From Panonychus citri (lineage: Eukaryota; Arthropoda; Arachnida; Trombidiformes; Tetranychidae): 64,000 nt of DNA. The notes under the pieces are model-generated. The model searched no databases, was not told the DNA's origin, and saw nothing but the letters and a program-made list of their open reading frames with translations. Below, piece by piece: positions 47,576 to 58,100 of this stretch. A program made the position numbers and the translations under genes. The stretch lies in contig NW_026515428.1 of assembly GCF_014898815.1 (NCBI RefSeq), positions 372,001-436,000 of the forward strand. The letters run 5' to 3'. How positions within the stretch are numbered: position 1 is the first letter of the stretch; each line of letters starts with the position of its first letter.

Positions 47576-49367
47576 TTAGATGAATTCTTGAGGTAGTGAC
47601 TCTAAAAAACAAAGCATATCGACATTCTTTGGCTTCAAACGATTACGTTTTTCTGTGATGATAGATCCTGTCTTGGAGAAAAGGCGTTCACATGGTACGG
47701 AAGTTGGTTGTATACATAGATACTTTAAAGCTAAATTGTGCAACTGAGGCCAATTGAGTTTGTTATTTCTCCAAAATGACAGCGGATCATCAGTCAATGG
47801 GAGAACATCTGAGTCCTGGTAATGTTTTAATCCACTGTCAAGTGCTGTTTTTGTTGCAGTAAGAGCTTTGGCTCGCTTATTGTGTACACTCCAAATACCA
47901 ATATCCTCTTCAGGTTCAGGTAAATTCTGAGAAAGTTCAACCTGAGTTAACAGTTTATTGAGCTCAACGACAGCATCTGAGCAATCACTTGTTGAATTAA
48001 AATCAATTTTCTTAAACCGAGGATCGAGTAAAGTTGAAAAGGCAAAAAGTTTATTCCTCTCCAACCCACCAAAGCGTCTTTCGATGCTGGTCAAGAAGGT
48101 TACGACAAGGGCCTTAGTTGATCTCTCCCACAAGACAAGTTTAGTCAATAACGACTTCAAGATGTTGATCACTGGGATTATCCTCGAAATTGTTATGTAT
48201 TTCTCTCCTGAAATATCTTTGGTAATTTCATCAAAGGGTTGTAGAACCTTTGACACTTCCTTGAGTAGTTCAACATCCTCTGATGAGAGATCAATATCAC
48301 GTTTGTCATGTTCGATGAGAGCACAAGAGATCTCTTTATGCAGAACAAGATACCGTTCTATCATGTGGTAAGTTGAGTTCCAACGGGTTGGAACATCTTG
48401 AATTAACTTGAGAGATGATTCGTTGCGTTCTTCTTGTAATGATGTAAGTGATGACATGAGAACGCTACTTCTCTTGAAAGCTGTTACAATCTCTCTCGTT
48501 CTACAGATGAGTTGAGATAAGGTTATGCTATTTTCCAGTCCGTCCTCAACAATCAAATTCAATTGGTGAGCGATGCAATGAATATGATTACTGACTGACT
48601 TAGCAGCTCTTGAATAATTAGCTGCACCGTCTGTAGTAATACACATGATGTTTTCTTTTAAAATCCCCCAATCCTCGATAGTTTGATCAAATATTGATGA
48701 TATATTATCACTGGTACTTTCTTGGATCTGATTTGCTTTCAAACAAACACTGTGTAATTTATATTCATCAATGAAATGAGCAGTTAATCCAATATAAGAT
48801 ATTTGGTTTGACACATCTTTCCATCCGTCGGATGTTAACGATAGACCCTTAACATTATTTAAAAACATGGTAACTTGAGATTTTTTCGTATCATATAACT
48901 CTCTTATCAATCGGTTAACTTTGTCCTTTAATGGTGGAGAATAATGTTTATTCAACGATGTAATGAATTCTTTAAATCCTTTTTGTTCACATACTCGATA
49001 TGGATGTGCATTCTTTATTATCCACCACAATAACTTAGAGTTAATATTCTTGTTCATATCACCACCTTGAATAAAAACAATAACAAAAAATAGCACAAAT
49101 TAGTAGAAATTCACTTCACTTTACGAAAATAAACTTACCTTTTATTGAATTGATATCACTTATAAAAGTATCAATTTTTGCTGTATCATCCTGGTTAGTT
49201 TGACTATAATCATTGAAAACACTAAAATGGTTTGCTTTCAAATGTTTCATTAAATTGGTTGTGTTTCCTGTTGATTTTATTGATTTTCCACAAATCACAC
49301 ATTTAGGATCACTTTCACCATTAACACTAAAATATTTCCATATTTTGCTCGATTTTGGCTTTGGCAT
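47576..49367 (-). CDS. hAT transposase with BED zinc finger
   Basis: Two exons on the minus strand, 49367-49139 and 49065-47576, joined across a 73-bp intron to give 572 aa. The first exon encodes a BED zinc finger (KIWKYFSVNGESDPKCVICGK...NLMKHLKANH), the usual DNA-binding domain of the family. The second carries the RNase-H-like core: an Asp in LTSDGWKDVSN, an Asp in CITTDGAANYSRAAK, then CIAHQLNL. The C-terminal hATC dimerisation region includes YLCIQPTSVPCERLFSKTG. No stop or frameshift is visible, so the element may be autonomous. I chose MPKPKSSK as the start because it directly precedes the BED domain. Confidence 0.93.
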
Positions 49368-49505
49368 TATGATAAAAAACAATATAAACTCTTTAACAAA
49401 AGAAAAGACAAACTGTTTAAAAATCAAAAGATAAAACAATGGTGACCATCGACACAAAAGGATTAACTTAAACAGTTTAAATTTAAACAGTTTACGATGT
49501 AAATC

Positions 49506-49606
49506 GATCTATTGATATATCGATAATATTGCTTCTAATATCGATATAGTATTGTTATTGAAATATCGATATAATATATCGATACAATAGTATTACAGAA
49601 ACACTA
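49506..49606. promoter_or_regulatory. TATCGATA (DRE-like) cluster at the right end of the hAT
   Basis: Four perfect copies of the palindrome TATCGATA within 67 bp (49518, 49539, 49564, 49577); two more are at the other end of the element. They are likely transposase-binding subterminal repeats. The same octamer is the Drosophila DRE bound by DREF. The cluster lies 146-212 bp upstream of the next host gene's start codon. Confidence 0.7.
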
Positions 49607-49729
49607 ACACAAACCGAATTGAGGTGACATTGGTTAGCTAATTGTTTTCATTTGTTAATTGTAATTTGATCTTTTCGCTGTTTTTGTTTAAATTTATTTC
49701 AACTAATTGATTGATTAATTAATTCTCTG

Positions 49730-50366
49730 ATGGCTTTACGATTAACCTTAAACTCTTTCTTGAGTCGATCAGTTGTCACATCTCTAAGAGCAATGTCTTC
49801 AAGTGGTGGTGGTAAAGGTGAATGGGGATCTGGAGCTGGAAAGGTAATTATCTTAACAATTAAATGATTACTGGTGTTAAATTTACTTGATTTAAGTAGT
49901 TTAATTAGTTGATTTACTGTGTAGAGACATGTGACTTGAATTTAATGAATGTGCTCTTGATTTAGATGATGAATGTCTTGAGATTTTCATCAAATTGATT
50001 ATCTTATTTTTAGATTTTTAAATTTTTAAATTTTCTCTGATTACTTTTTTTGTTCTATTCTTTTTTCTAATTTTATTCTTTTCTATTATTTATCTTCTAT
50101 TGTATATCTTTTATATTTATACTTGTATCTCGAACTAGGGAGGAGGATCAGGTGGTTCTATTCGAGATGCTGGTGGTGCTTTTGGTAAACAAGAAGCTGC
50201 TCGAGAAGAAGAATTCTTCAGACGCCAACAACGAGAACAATTAGAAATGTTACGTGGTCATCTTCAGGAAGAAATTGACCGACATGAGTCTCTAATTAAG
50301 CAACACGAAGATGCCATCAAAGCTTCAAAGGAAAAAATCCAAGAATTGGCTGAGAAGACAAAATAA
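49730..50366 (+). CDS. ATPIF1: Mitochondrial ATP synthase inhibitor IF1
   Basis: Small matrix protein that blocks reverse ATP hydrolysis by F1F0-ATPase when mitochondria de-energise. Two exons, 49730-49843 and 50139-50366, give 113 aa. Residues 1-25 look like a mitochondrial targeting peptide (MALRLTLNSFLSRSVVTSLR). After a Gly-rich linker that spans the intron comes the IATP core (GSIRDAGGAFGKQEAAREEE, then FFRRQQREQL). A long C-terminal coiled coil rich in His, Glu and Lys follows (HLQEEIDRHESLIKQHEDAI), as in animal IF1. The start is 116 bp from the hAT target duplication, so a transposon now forms most of the upstream region. Confidence 0.93.
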
Positions 50367-50678
50367 TCAACCAACTACTTCACCCATACTCTTAAATATA
50401 TTAATCAAACCTAAAAATCAATTAGCAGGATGAAGGAGAAGCTGAAAAAAAATAACATTCACATGTTGAGAAAAATGTAAATGAACAAAATCTACTAAAA
50501 AATAAATTAGTTAATTTTATTCCAAATCTAACTAATCGATTTCAATTCGATAACATGAAAATCATGTGGAAGAATCAAATCTCACATTTCATTTGCTCTC
50601 TAATGATCCAACCTTCTCATTATTGATCAATTGATGTTAGAATTTGATTATTAATTGTTGTTCGGTGTTGATGTTAAA
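50367..50678. other. IF1 3' end to nicotinamidase leader
   Basis: About 310 bp. AATAAA at about 50501 probably ends the IF1 transcript. The remainder should be the promoter and leader of the next gene. No other feature seen. Confidence 0.6.
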
Positions 50679-51733
50679 ATGTCTTCTAATGTTAATTGTA
50701 ACTCTAATTTTGATGATTGTGATTTGATGTTCAATGAATTTGCTTCTGCCTTTGGTTCATTGGATCTCGAAGGTTTCACTCGGATGATTAATCAATTGTT
50801 CAATGGTTCTAATCAACAATTACATTCATCATCATGTTCACCTGATCAATTGATTCAAGTTTTTAATACCTTTGATTGCGATGGCGATGGTTGTATTAAT
50901 AGAGATGAATTTAAATCCATGTGGTCTAAATGGTTGTCGATTGTGATTAAACCAAAATCAGCTCTAATTGTGGTCGATGTTCAAAATGATTTCATTTCTG
51001 GTTCATTGGGATTGGAAAATTTTCCAAGTGGAGTTAATTGTTCATCAATTGTTCCAATCATCAATTCACTGATTGATCAATGTTCATTTGAGATTGTTGT
51101 TTATACTCTTGATTGGCATCCAGAAGATCACATTTCATTCATTGATAATGTTCATCTGAGAAAAGTAAAACAATTAAATGGTAATCAGGTTGATGGAAAT
51201 TGTGAAGAGAAATCGTTGATTGTTAATCCATTTGATTGTCTCACTTTTCATATCGATCATGTTGGTGAAAGGAATCAAATTGTTTACCAAAACATTGCGT
51301 CCAATCAACTTGGGGATCACAATTACATGACCAGTTGAAGGTGATTAAAGGAGCAATTAAAGTCTACAAAGGGACCAATCCAATTGTCGACAGTTACTCA
51401 GGATTCAAGGACAATGAAGCGATAACATGGACACAATTAGATGAACAATTAAGATCCAATGGAATCACCGATGTTTATATTTGTGGTCTTGCTTACGACA
51501 TTTGTGTCTATCACACAGCCAAAGATTCACTGTCATTAAATTATCGGACAATTATAATCGATGATTGTTGCAAGGGGACAGATGACAAGAAAATTGATTC
51601 AATTCGTAAACAATTAACTTCAAATGGTTGTTTAATTGTTCAATCCAATCAAATTGAACCAATTGTTTCAGGAACAATCAAACCTTGGCCATTAGCTTAT
51701 CATTTGTTTTTCAACATAATTAAAACAAAATAA
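50679..51733 (+). CDS. Naam: Nicotinamidase with N-terminal EF-hand, apparent one-base frameshift
   Basis: Converts nicotinamide to nicotinic acid in NAD salvage. An N-terminal EF-hand (DCDGDGCINRDEF) precedes the isochorismatase-fold domain, as in Drosophila Naam. The catalytic Asp lies in VVDVQNDF, metal ligands in DWHPEDH, the catalytic Lys in KVYKGTNP and the nucleophile Cys in GLAYDICV. The gene is in two frames. The first (50679-51338) covers the EF-hand through GERNQIV. The rest is read in another frame, in which PKHCVQSTWGSQLHDQLK continues smoothly into the 51335-51733 frame. The break lies at a T-run at 51283-51285, as if one T were missing. No intron of plausible size fixes this. 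It could be a sequencing error, a real null allele or recoding. Confidence 0.88.
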
Positions 51734-51805
51734 AGTTTTCTATCCATTTTAATTTCCCATAAGCCATTTACCAACCACTTTAATCACTTGTAATATCTAC
51801 AATTA

Positions 51806-51993
51806 CAGTCGTCATTACACTTATCGCAATTACACTTATCGCAAGATCAGTGTGTTAATTAGACAAAGAGCTTGATGTTAACCCTTTACTCATCTCTAAT
51901 TAGCACACCAACTTTAAGTGATTTATCCAAATAACTAAGAAACACTAGGTGGCGCATTTCAAAAAAAAATTGCGATAAGTGTAATGACGACTG
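51806..51993. mobile_element. 188-bp MITE, pogo-like
   Basis: Perfect 26-bp inverted repeats (51806-51831 and 51968-51993), beginning CAGTCGTCATTACACTTA, flanked by TA at 51804-51805 and 51994-51995. There is no coding capacity. As in the pogo element at 33.9-40.7 kb, the TIR is 26 bp, starts CAG, and its inner word (TTACACTTATCGCAA) is immediately repeated. The two TIRs match at 18 of 26 positions. It sits in the 3' flank of the nicotinamidase gene. Confidence 0.92.
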
Positions 51994-51995
51994 TA

Positions 51996-52433
51996 GCTAA
52001 TTTCTCAATTGATTATCTTTCCTCAAACTCAAATTCGAGATCCAATCAAACAGCGACATCTATGATCGCTAAAAAGCACGAATTCGACAGCAACGAACTC
52101 TGGTGGTTGGAACATTTAATTTTCTTCGTTTTTTAATTGTTATCAAAACAAAAGTTTCTTTTTAATTGTAGTTTTAATTTAGATTAAAAATAAATTACAT
52201 TAATTGTTAATTCTTTCAATTACATATTAAATTAGATTGTAAAGGTAAATGAATATATCTTTAAATGGTTAAATTGTTTATCACTTTGTGTGTGTGTGAT
52301 GACCAATTGATTTGTTGGTCTTGTTAAAATATAAAAGGTAATTTGATTTAATTTAATTGTTGACCTAATTTTTGTTCTATTCTCTTTATTATTATTTTTT
52401 TTCTAGATTTCTTCAATATTTCCACTGTTTTCT
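51996..52433. other. AT-rich spacer between MITE and PCGF gene
   Basis: About 440 bp including the 3'-UTR of the minus-strand PCGF gene. A short GT run lies near 52290. No gene seen. Confidence 0.5.
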
Positions 52434-53168
52434 TCATGTTTCTGAGATCTTATAGTAAAGACTTAGTGGTCCACTTCTCCTCCAGGAATAGATGTAAGCT
52501 AAATCAACCATAGTGTAATCATCTTCAAGACGATCATGTTTATAGAGTAAATCAATGTTGTTATTTTCTTTTAATTCATATTTCATTTGTAGAAGTTTTT
52601 TCAAATGTCGAACCTCCATACTTCCCTTACATCGGAAATATCTTCGTTGATTATGTTTAACTTCACTACCATTGTTATTAACCGGGAATCCATTTGTACC
52701 AACCATTGTAGTTGAACGGATAAGTGGAATATAAGAATAAGAAGTTTTCTCTGGCTGATATTCAATGGAAAGGTAGAAAATATCATCTGGACTGAAGATG
52801 AGACGTTCACCTCTCATTTCACCTTTTTCTTCATTGGTTAGATTAACCAAACTTTCTGAATTTGCCGTTGTTGCTGTAACCGTTTTATAAAATTCTCGCC
52901 GTCGTCTCATCTCATCAGTAAATAGTCCGGGAACAATTTTATAAACAATATCCTGGAGACTTGGATCGGATCGGATGTTTTTCTGAATTTGAGCCTCACA
53001 AATTGGACAAACTTGATGTTCTTTAAGCCATTTAACGATACAAGTTTTACAAAAGGTGTGAAGACATTCAGTTATTGTTGTAGCATCGATTAGATAACCT
53101 TTGCAAATATGACAGGTAATATGTTCATTCAAAGCTTTCAGGCAAATGTTTCCTTCAAGTTTATCCAT
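52434..53168 (-). CDS. Polycomb group RING finger protein, Bmi1/Mel-18 (PCGF2/4, Psc) type
   Basis: Core subunit of Polycomb repressive complex 1, which pairs with a RING1 protein to mono-ubiquitinate histone H2A. A single coding exon gives 244 aa; I place the start at the first ATG, 53168. The N-terminal RING has the Cys/His ligands (CHIC...CLHTFCKTC...CPIC, residues about 19-55). Next come SLQDIVYKIVPGLF and EMRRRREFY, the signature shared with Bmi1. The C-terminal RAWUL ubiquitin-like domain (about 170-240) includes YTMVDLAYIYSWRRSGPLSL, closest to the Bmi1/Mel-18 version rather than PCGF1, 3, 5 or 6. It lacks the long C-terminal tail of Drosophila Psc. An acceptor-like TTTCCAG before the ATG suggests a 5'-UTR intron. 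Confidence 0.92.
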   Translation of the reverse strand: MDKLEGNICLKALNEHITCHICKGYLIDATTITECLHTFCKTCIVKWLKEHQVCPICEAQIQKNIRSDPSLQDIVYKIVPGLFTDEMRRRREFYKTVTATTANSESLVNLTNEEKGEMRGERLIFSPDDIFYLSIEYQPEKTSYSYIPLIRSTTMVGTNGFPVNNNGSEVKHNQRRYFRCKGSMEVRHLKKLLQMKYELKENNNIDLLYKHDRLEDDYTMVDLAYIYSWRRSGPLSLYYKISET

Positions 53169-53547
53169 AGACACTGGAAATATTGGTTAACCCAAAGAGA
53201 CAAAGATGATAAAAGGAAACAAAGATACACCGAGAGAGAGAGAGAAAGATGAAGAGAGTTGGAGTTACACAGGTAAGAAGATAATGATTTAGATTAATCA
53301 ATGATACTTTTAATCAAATGTGAAGAAAAAAATTGTTGACTCAGAGGTGATGAAGAGAGAAAAAGAGAGAAATAAAAGAGAGAAAGTTACACCTTAGTGA
53401 GAGAGAAAGACCTTTCCTCTTCTACATTTTCTCTCTTTTTGCTTTTCCTTTTTCTCTTCCATTTCTCTCTCACTTTCTCTTCCTTTTGCCGCTCTTTTTT
53501 TTGGACAATGGAGACACAGACAGAACGAGTTTTTATCTTCCTCTACT

Positions 53548-53578
<31 letters not shown>

Positions 53579-54190
53579 TACAGGTAAGCAAGAGAGAAGA
53601 GAAAAGAAAACGAAAACGAAAATCTTTTTATCATCTTCATCATTTACTTTCTTTTCTTTTCTTTAATTGTTATATTATCTTGACCTTTTGCCAACAGTTA
53701 ATTAACTTGTTCTTTCATAAGTTATTACTACTTGATTGACTTTTCTCACAATCAATGAAACGATTACTACAACTGAATAAAATCCTTATTTATTTCCATG
53801 AGTAGATAATTGAGATAATTAGTTGTTAACAGTTAATCAAGTAGCTAACAAAACATTTGATTATCTCTTGTTTTATTTTTCGTCCTTAAAAAAACTCATC
53901 AAATTAATTCTCTTTTCTTTATTATTTTCTTCTAGATCAATTATCGACTACGATTAGTGTGATACAACAATAACGACGATTTATTAATCAATTGCTGTTC
54001 CTTTTTTCCTCTTGCCCAACGGTCAACAGAAATTTTCAATCTCCATGGTAACAAAAAGATGAGAAAACTTAGTTACCTGATGTTATTGTTTTGTTCCAAC
54101 CAAATGGGCTCGGTTTTTCACTCAATTTACTAACTAAACATTTGGAAACAATCAAATTATTTCAACTTTTATCCGCTTTAATTATTAATC
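53169..54190. promoter_or_regulatory. Divergent promoter region between PCGF and Ly6 genes
   Basis: About 1 kb between two divergent starts. It contains GA-rich tracts (53234-53250, 53548-53574) and probable 5'-UTR exon(s) of the PCGF gene that I could not delimit. Short frames here are simple-repeat shadows. Confidence 0.5.
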
Positions 54191-54781
54191 ATGTTCGCTT
54201 TTAATTGTTTCCTTCATTTGGCCATCTTGTTATCGTTCATTGTTTACTGTAAGTTTTGAGATTGGAAATGTTTTCTTTTCTTTTTCTATATCCACCTGAA
54301 CTTAATTGTTGATTGATTGTCTCGTTTTCTATTTACTCTTTTCTCAGGCCAATCACTTGATTGTTATATTTGCTCAAGTGACAATGATACCGATTGTAGT
54401 GAAATATTTGACAAGGAAAACACCAAATTACAACCAGTAACTTGTGATATTCATTCAGCTCAATATTGTATCAAGACAACTGGTATTTATGAAGGTAAAT
54501 TGTGGTTTCTTTTTTTTCTTTTGTTCATTCGAATCATTTTTTAATTGTTTCGTTCTTACTTTTGTTAATTAGGCTCTGTTGGTGTACGAAGATTTTGCTC
54601 TTCTCGTAAATTCGATGATTATTGTAATTATGTGAAAAGAGAGGGAGATGTTAAACCTCAACGTAGTTGCGTCTATTCTTGTGGCTCCGATGGTTGTAAT
54701 CGAGGAGAAAATTTGTCCAATGTCAATTTACGATTGATTGTGATTAATTTAATCATCGTTTTGTTTACCTTCTTATCGTAA
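54191..54781 (+). CDS. Ly6/uPAR (three-finger) GPI-anchored protein
   Basis: Small secreted or surface protein of 137 aa from three exons: 54191-54248, 54348-54494 and 54573-54781. Exon 1 is a signal peptide (MFAFNCFLHLAILLSFIVYC). The mature part begins LDCYIC and has the Ly6 cysteine pattern ending in C-x-SDGCN, with the invariant final Asn. The last ~20 residues are hydrophobic (LIVINLIIVLFTFL), fitting a GPI-attachment signal. Arthropod relatives include quiver/sleepless and boudin, which act on ion channels, receptors or septate junctions. I cannot say which this resembles most. Intron positions, after the signal peptide and mid-domain, are typical of the family. Confidence 0.88.
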
Positions 54782-55123
54782 TCAGTCCTCTTGGATCAAT
54801 TTCCCAATTATCTCAACGTAATTGAATTACAAGGACCAATAATCATCGATCAAAATGTTTCTACTTATTTGATTATTCTCACAACTCAACTTTTTATATC
54901 AACAATGATCAACAATCAGCAAAACAATTATGATTAAAAATAAGCAATAAGCGGAAATTTTCATTTGTTTATCATCGATAAATAATTATTAGTTAAAAAA
55001 TCATATATGTTAATTGTTAAGGCAACATCAATGGTTATCAAGGGTTATTTCCAAATAATTTCGGGCAAAAGTATAAGAATTAAGAATTGGGTTAATAATT
55101 AAGTGTGTAAAATATTGAGTAAA
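54782..55123. other. Convergent 3' regions of Ly6 and Dicer genes
   Basis: About 340 bp between facing stop codons, with no other feature. It should contain both 3'-UTRs. Confidence 0.6.
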
Positions 55124-58100
55124 TTAAAGATGAGCTTTTTTGGAATTGCTATTTGGTGCTTTTAGGTCTCTAAGTGCTCTCTTAGCGGCCGTGTATTTGG
55201 CTAATCGACGATTGCGACCAATTCCGACAAATTTACCAAGATTAAAAACTTCAACGCTCATTCGGACTTTAGCTATTCCATGAATAGTAATGTCTTCCGG
55301 TTTACTGTTGAACAAAAGGAAAGATAATCAGATAATTTGTATAATTAGCTTTCAATGAATATTAGTCTTACCTGAAAGAAACTTTTTGTGGTTTCATTTC
55401 GAGAAGTTCACGAATCGGTGATTTGGGTGGATTTTTACTGAAATATTCCATCTCTGGTTTCATCATGTTGTAATAAACTCTCCATACGGTGTCAAGGGAG
55501 AAACCGCTGTCCAGGTAAATCGCTCCAGCGACAGATTCAAAGACATCACCTAAGGCTTTTGGTACTTCGATATCTTCGGGTTGTTGACAATCATCATCTT
55601 CACTACGAAGTAGTAAAAGTGCTGATGGATCTCTAAGTTTACCATTCGATGCATGATGTTCAACAAATCGTGCGATAACTTTATGAAGATCAGCTGTTTT
55701 ATACATGAGATATTTATGAAATTCATATTCAACAGCTAAAGAAGCAAAGAAAGTATTATTTGCAAGTGCTGATCTTAGATCGGTTAGGACACCGGGTGAA
55801 TGTTGTCTTGGATCATCGAAAAGATGTCGAGTGATTAGAAAATCGAGAACAGCATCACCAAGAAATTCGAGTCGCTGATAACAATCAGTTACCCGATTGT
55901 CGGAAAATGAATTATGGGTAAATGCTTGTACCAAATAAGCTTTGTCTTTAAATTCGTATTGAATGATTTGCTTCTCAAATCTATCCAACCCATAGGAAAG
56001 GTACAATTTATCAAGATCATCTTGCGGTGCGTTAGGAAAGAGCGGAGGTTTGATTGGGTTTAACCATCGCCAAAGTCCAGTTTCCGGTTGAGGTTCTTGA
56101 ACATCATCCATAACCATAACTCCCAACCAACGCATGAAAAGTAAAGCACCTCTTGGACCACATGAGATGAGATAAGCACCAATTAGCGCTTCAACACAAT
56201 CGGCAATACTTTTGTCGGGAATTGATTGTTGAGTTGAAAGACAGTTGAAAAATTTTTCCACCTTCTCACCAGATTCACTGGTAGAAACTTCAAGATTAAA
56301 ATGACCACCAGGTATTTTGAAACCGGGTGGAAGCCAATTATCGGAAGGTTCAAATTTAGTGGCCACCATTAGTTCACCAAGATTTTTCTCAGATCCCAAT
56401 TCGTACAGTTTTAAATTACTAATTTGGGTACTTCGAAGTTGAGATAAGATACCTTCGTGTTGATGACATCGACAGTACATGAAAACGGTGACCGCATATT
56501 TCAGGAAAGAATCACCAACAGTTTCAAGACGTTCCAAGTTAATTCCGTCACTGGCATTCGACATGGTCAATGCTTGAAGTACCATTGCTGGACTTGGACC
56601 GATTTCAGGATCAAACTCTTCGTTCAAAGGGTCAAGGTGGATATGTTTTGTTTCACTCTCTCCAGAGACGATAATTTCATCTCGATTTGGTAATAGTTCA
56701 CCGAAACTTGGAATCACTTCTCCAAGAGTTTTTTCATCGCGATCCAATGATTGTTTATCAGTTTTAGTTGTTTTAATTGTTGACGAATTGTTATGTTTTG
56801 GTAAGACGATTGGTTTTAAAACTTCTAGATCAGCATCTAATTTCATGATAATTTCATTTATAGATTCATCTTCATTGGATATTTCATCATTTTGGACAAT
56901 AATTTCATCGTATGAAAAAATGTTCTCAATTTTTTCTTTATCCAGTTGAGCGTTTGAAACAATATTCGGGTCAACCCATGGATCGGGAATTTCAATTTGA
57001 TCATAAATTGAAATTTCATCACTTTTTTCAGGCTCATCATTGTGACTAGATAATATAAGACCAGAGGTTAAGATATCTTTACATTTCTCTTCCTTGGCAA
57101 TTTCAATGGTATCATCAGAATCGGGAATTAATAGTTGATCTTGATCAAAGTGATCTTCAAAATCTTGATCACAATCATCGTCTGGATCTTCATCTTCATC
57201 TTCATCTTCCGAGTTATCAAAATCATCATATGCATGAATGTTTTTCAAATCCTCAGACAAGTTTTGCAAATCAACTCCGATACCAGTAGTAATTAAATTT
57301 AATCCAGGAATATTTAGATCAATTATTGTGTTTGGTCCAGTTGATTCGGCCATCCAATTGTTGGTGGTATCACCATTGAGATCAAAGTTACTGGGTGATC
57401 CAACACGGAAGCCATTGCTTTGCTTAATTGGGTTACCATCATTATCCAATTCTACAATTCTTGGTTCATCATCAAGATCATCATCAAGGTCGTAATCAAT
57501 TCCAGCATCGAAAGACATTGGATCAATTTCAAATGCTCCACCCAGGTAATCATTTTGATCCCAATTACCTACTGGAGGAATTTCACCAAGATCATTATCT
57601 TCCTCTATGGGTTCAACTTTGTAAATATTAGGATCAAACGTATCAATTAATAGATCATCATTGTTATCATTATCCATTGGAACCGGAACTGGATTTACTG
57701 AAGGAGATTCGATAGGAATACTTTTTGAAGGAGCTGAAGGGGTTGGTGGGATGTTAGTGGAAATCGATGAAGATGGTACACAATTTTTTATCGAATTTTT
57801 TGACTTAGAGGTTTTAGTATTTGAACTTTTTGCTACCGGGAGATCAAATTCATCATCGGGTTGATTAAGGACTTCGGTTAAGGACCAACCAAAATCGAGT
57901 GCAGGCCATGAAAATTGGGGATCATCTTTAGTTACTCCAATTCCAATATCTAACGCAACTTGTCGTCTTAATTGATCAGCTATTAAAAGATGATTAACTC
58001 GATATAAAATACTTGGAAGACAAACAGCTTTATTCCAATAGGAAGCTGAAAATGGATGGACAATACATAATTCGGGTACCAAAAGTTGCTTCGATTGAAG

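Larger units (their letters stand above)
47460..49606 (-). mobile_element. hAT DNA transposon, apparently intact
   Basis: A 2,147-bp element flanked by a perfect 8-bp target duplication, ACACAAAC (47452-47459 and 49607-49614). Imperfect terminal inverted repeats begin TAG(A/T)GTTTC and include AATACT. The 8-bp duplication and the transposase identify the hAT superfamily. Subterminal DNA carries six exact TATCGATA motifs: 47520 and 47554 on the left, and 49518, 49539, 49564 and 49577 on the right. It is inserted between the LINE 3' end and the ATPase-inhibitor gene. Perfect target duplications plus an open transposase suggest recent activity. Confidence 0.95.

Noticed and set aside
47958..48371. 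137-codon plus-strand frame
   Set aside because: It is the antisense shadow of the hAT transposase exon.
51179..51275. A short intron restoring the nicotinamidase frame
   Set aside because: Candidate GT...AG pairs in this interval either keep the first frame or lead to the wrong frame; none yields the second frame at PKHC.
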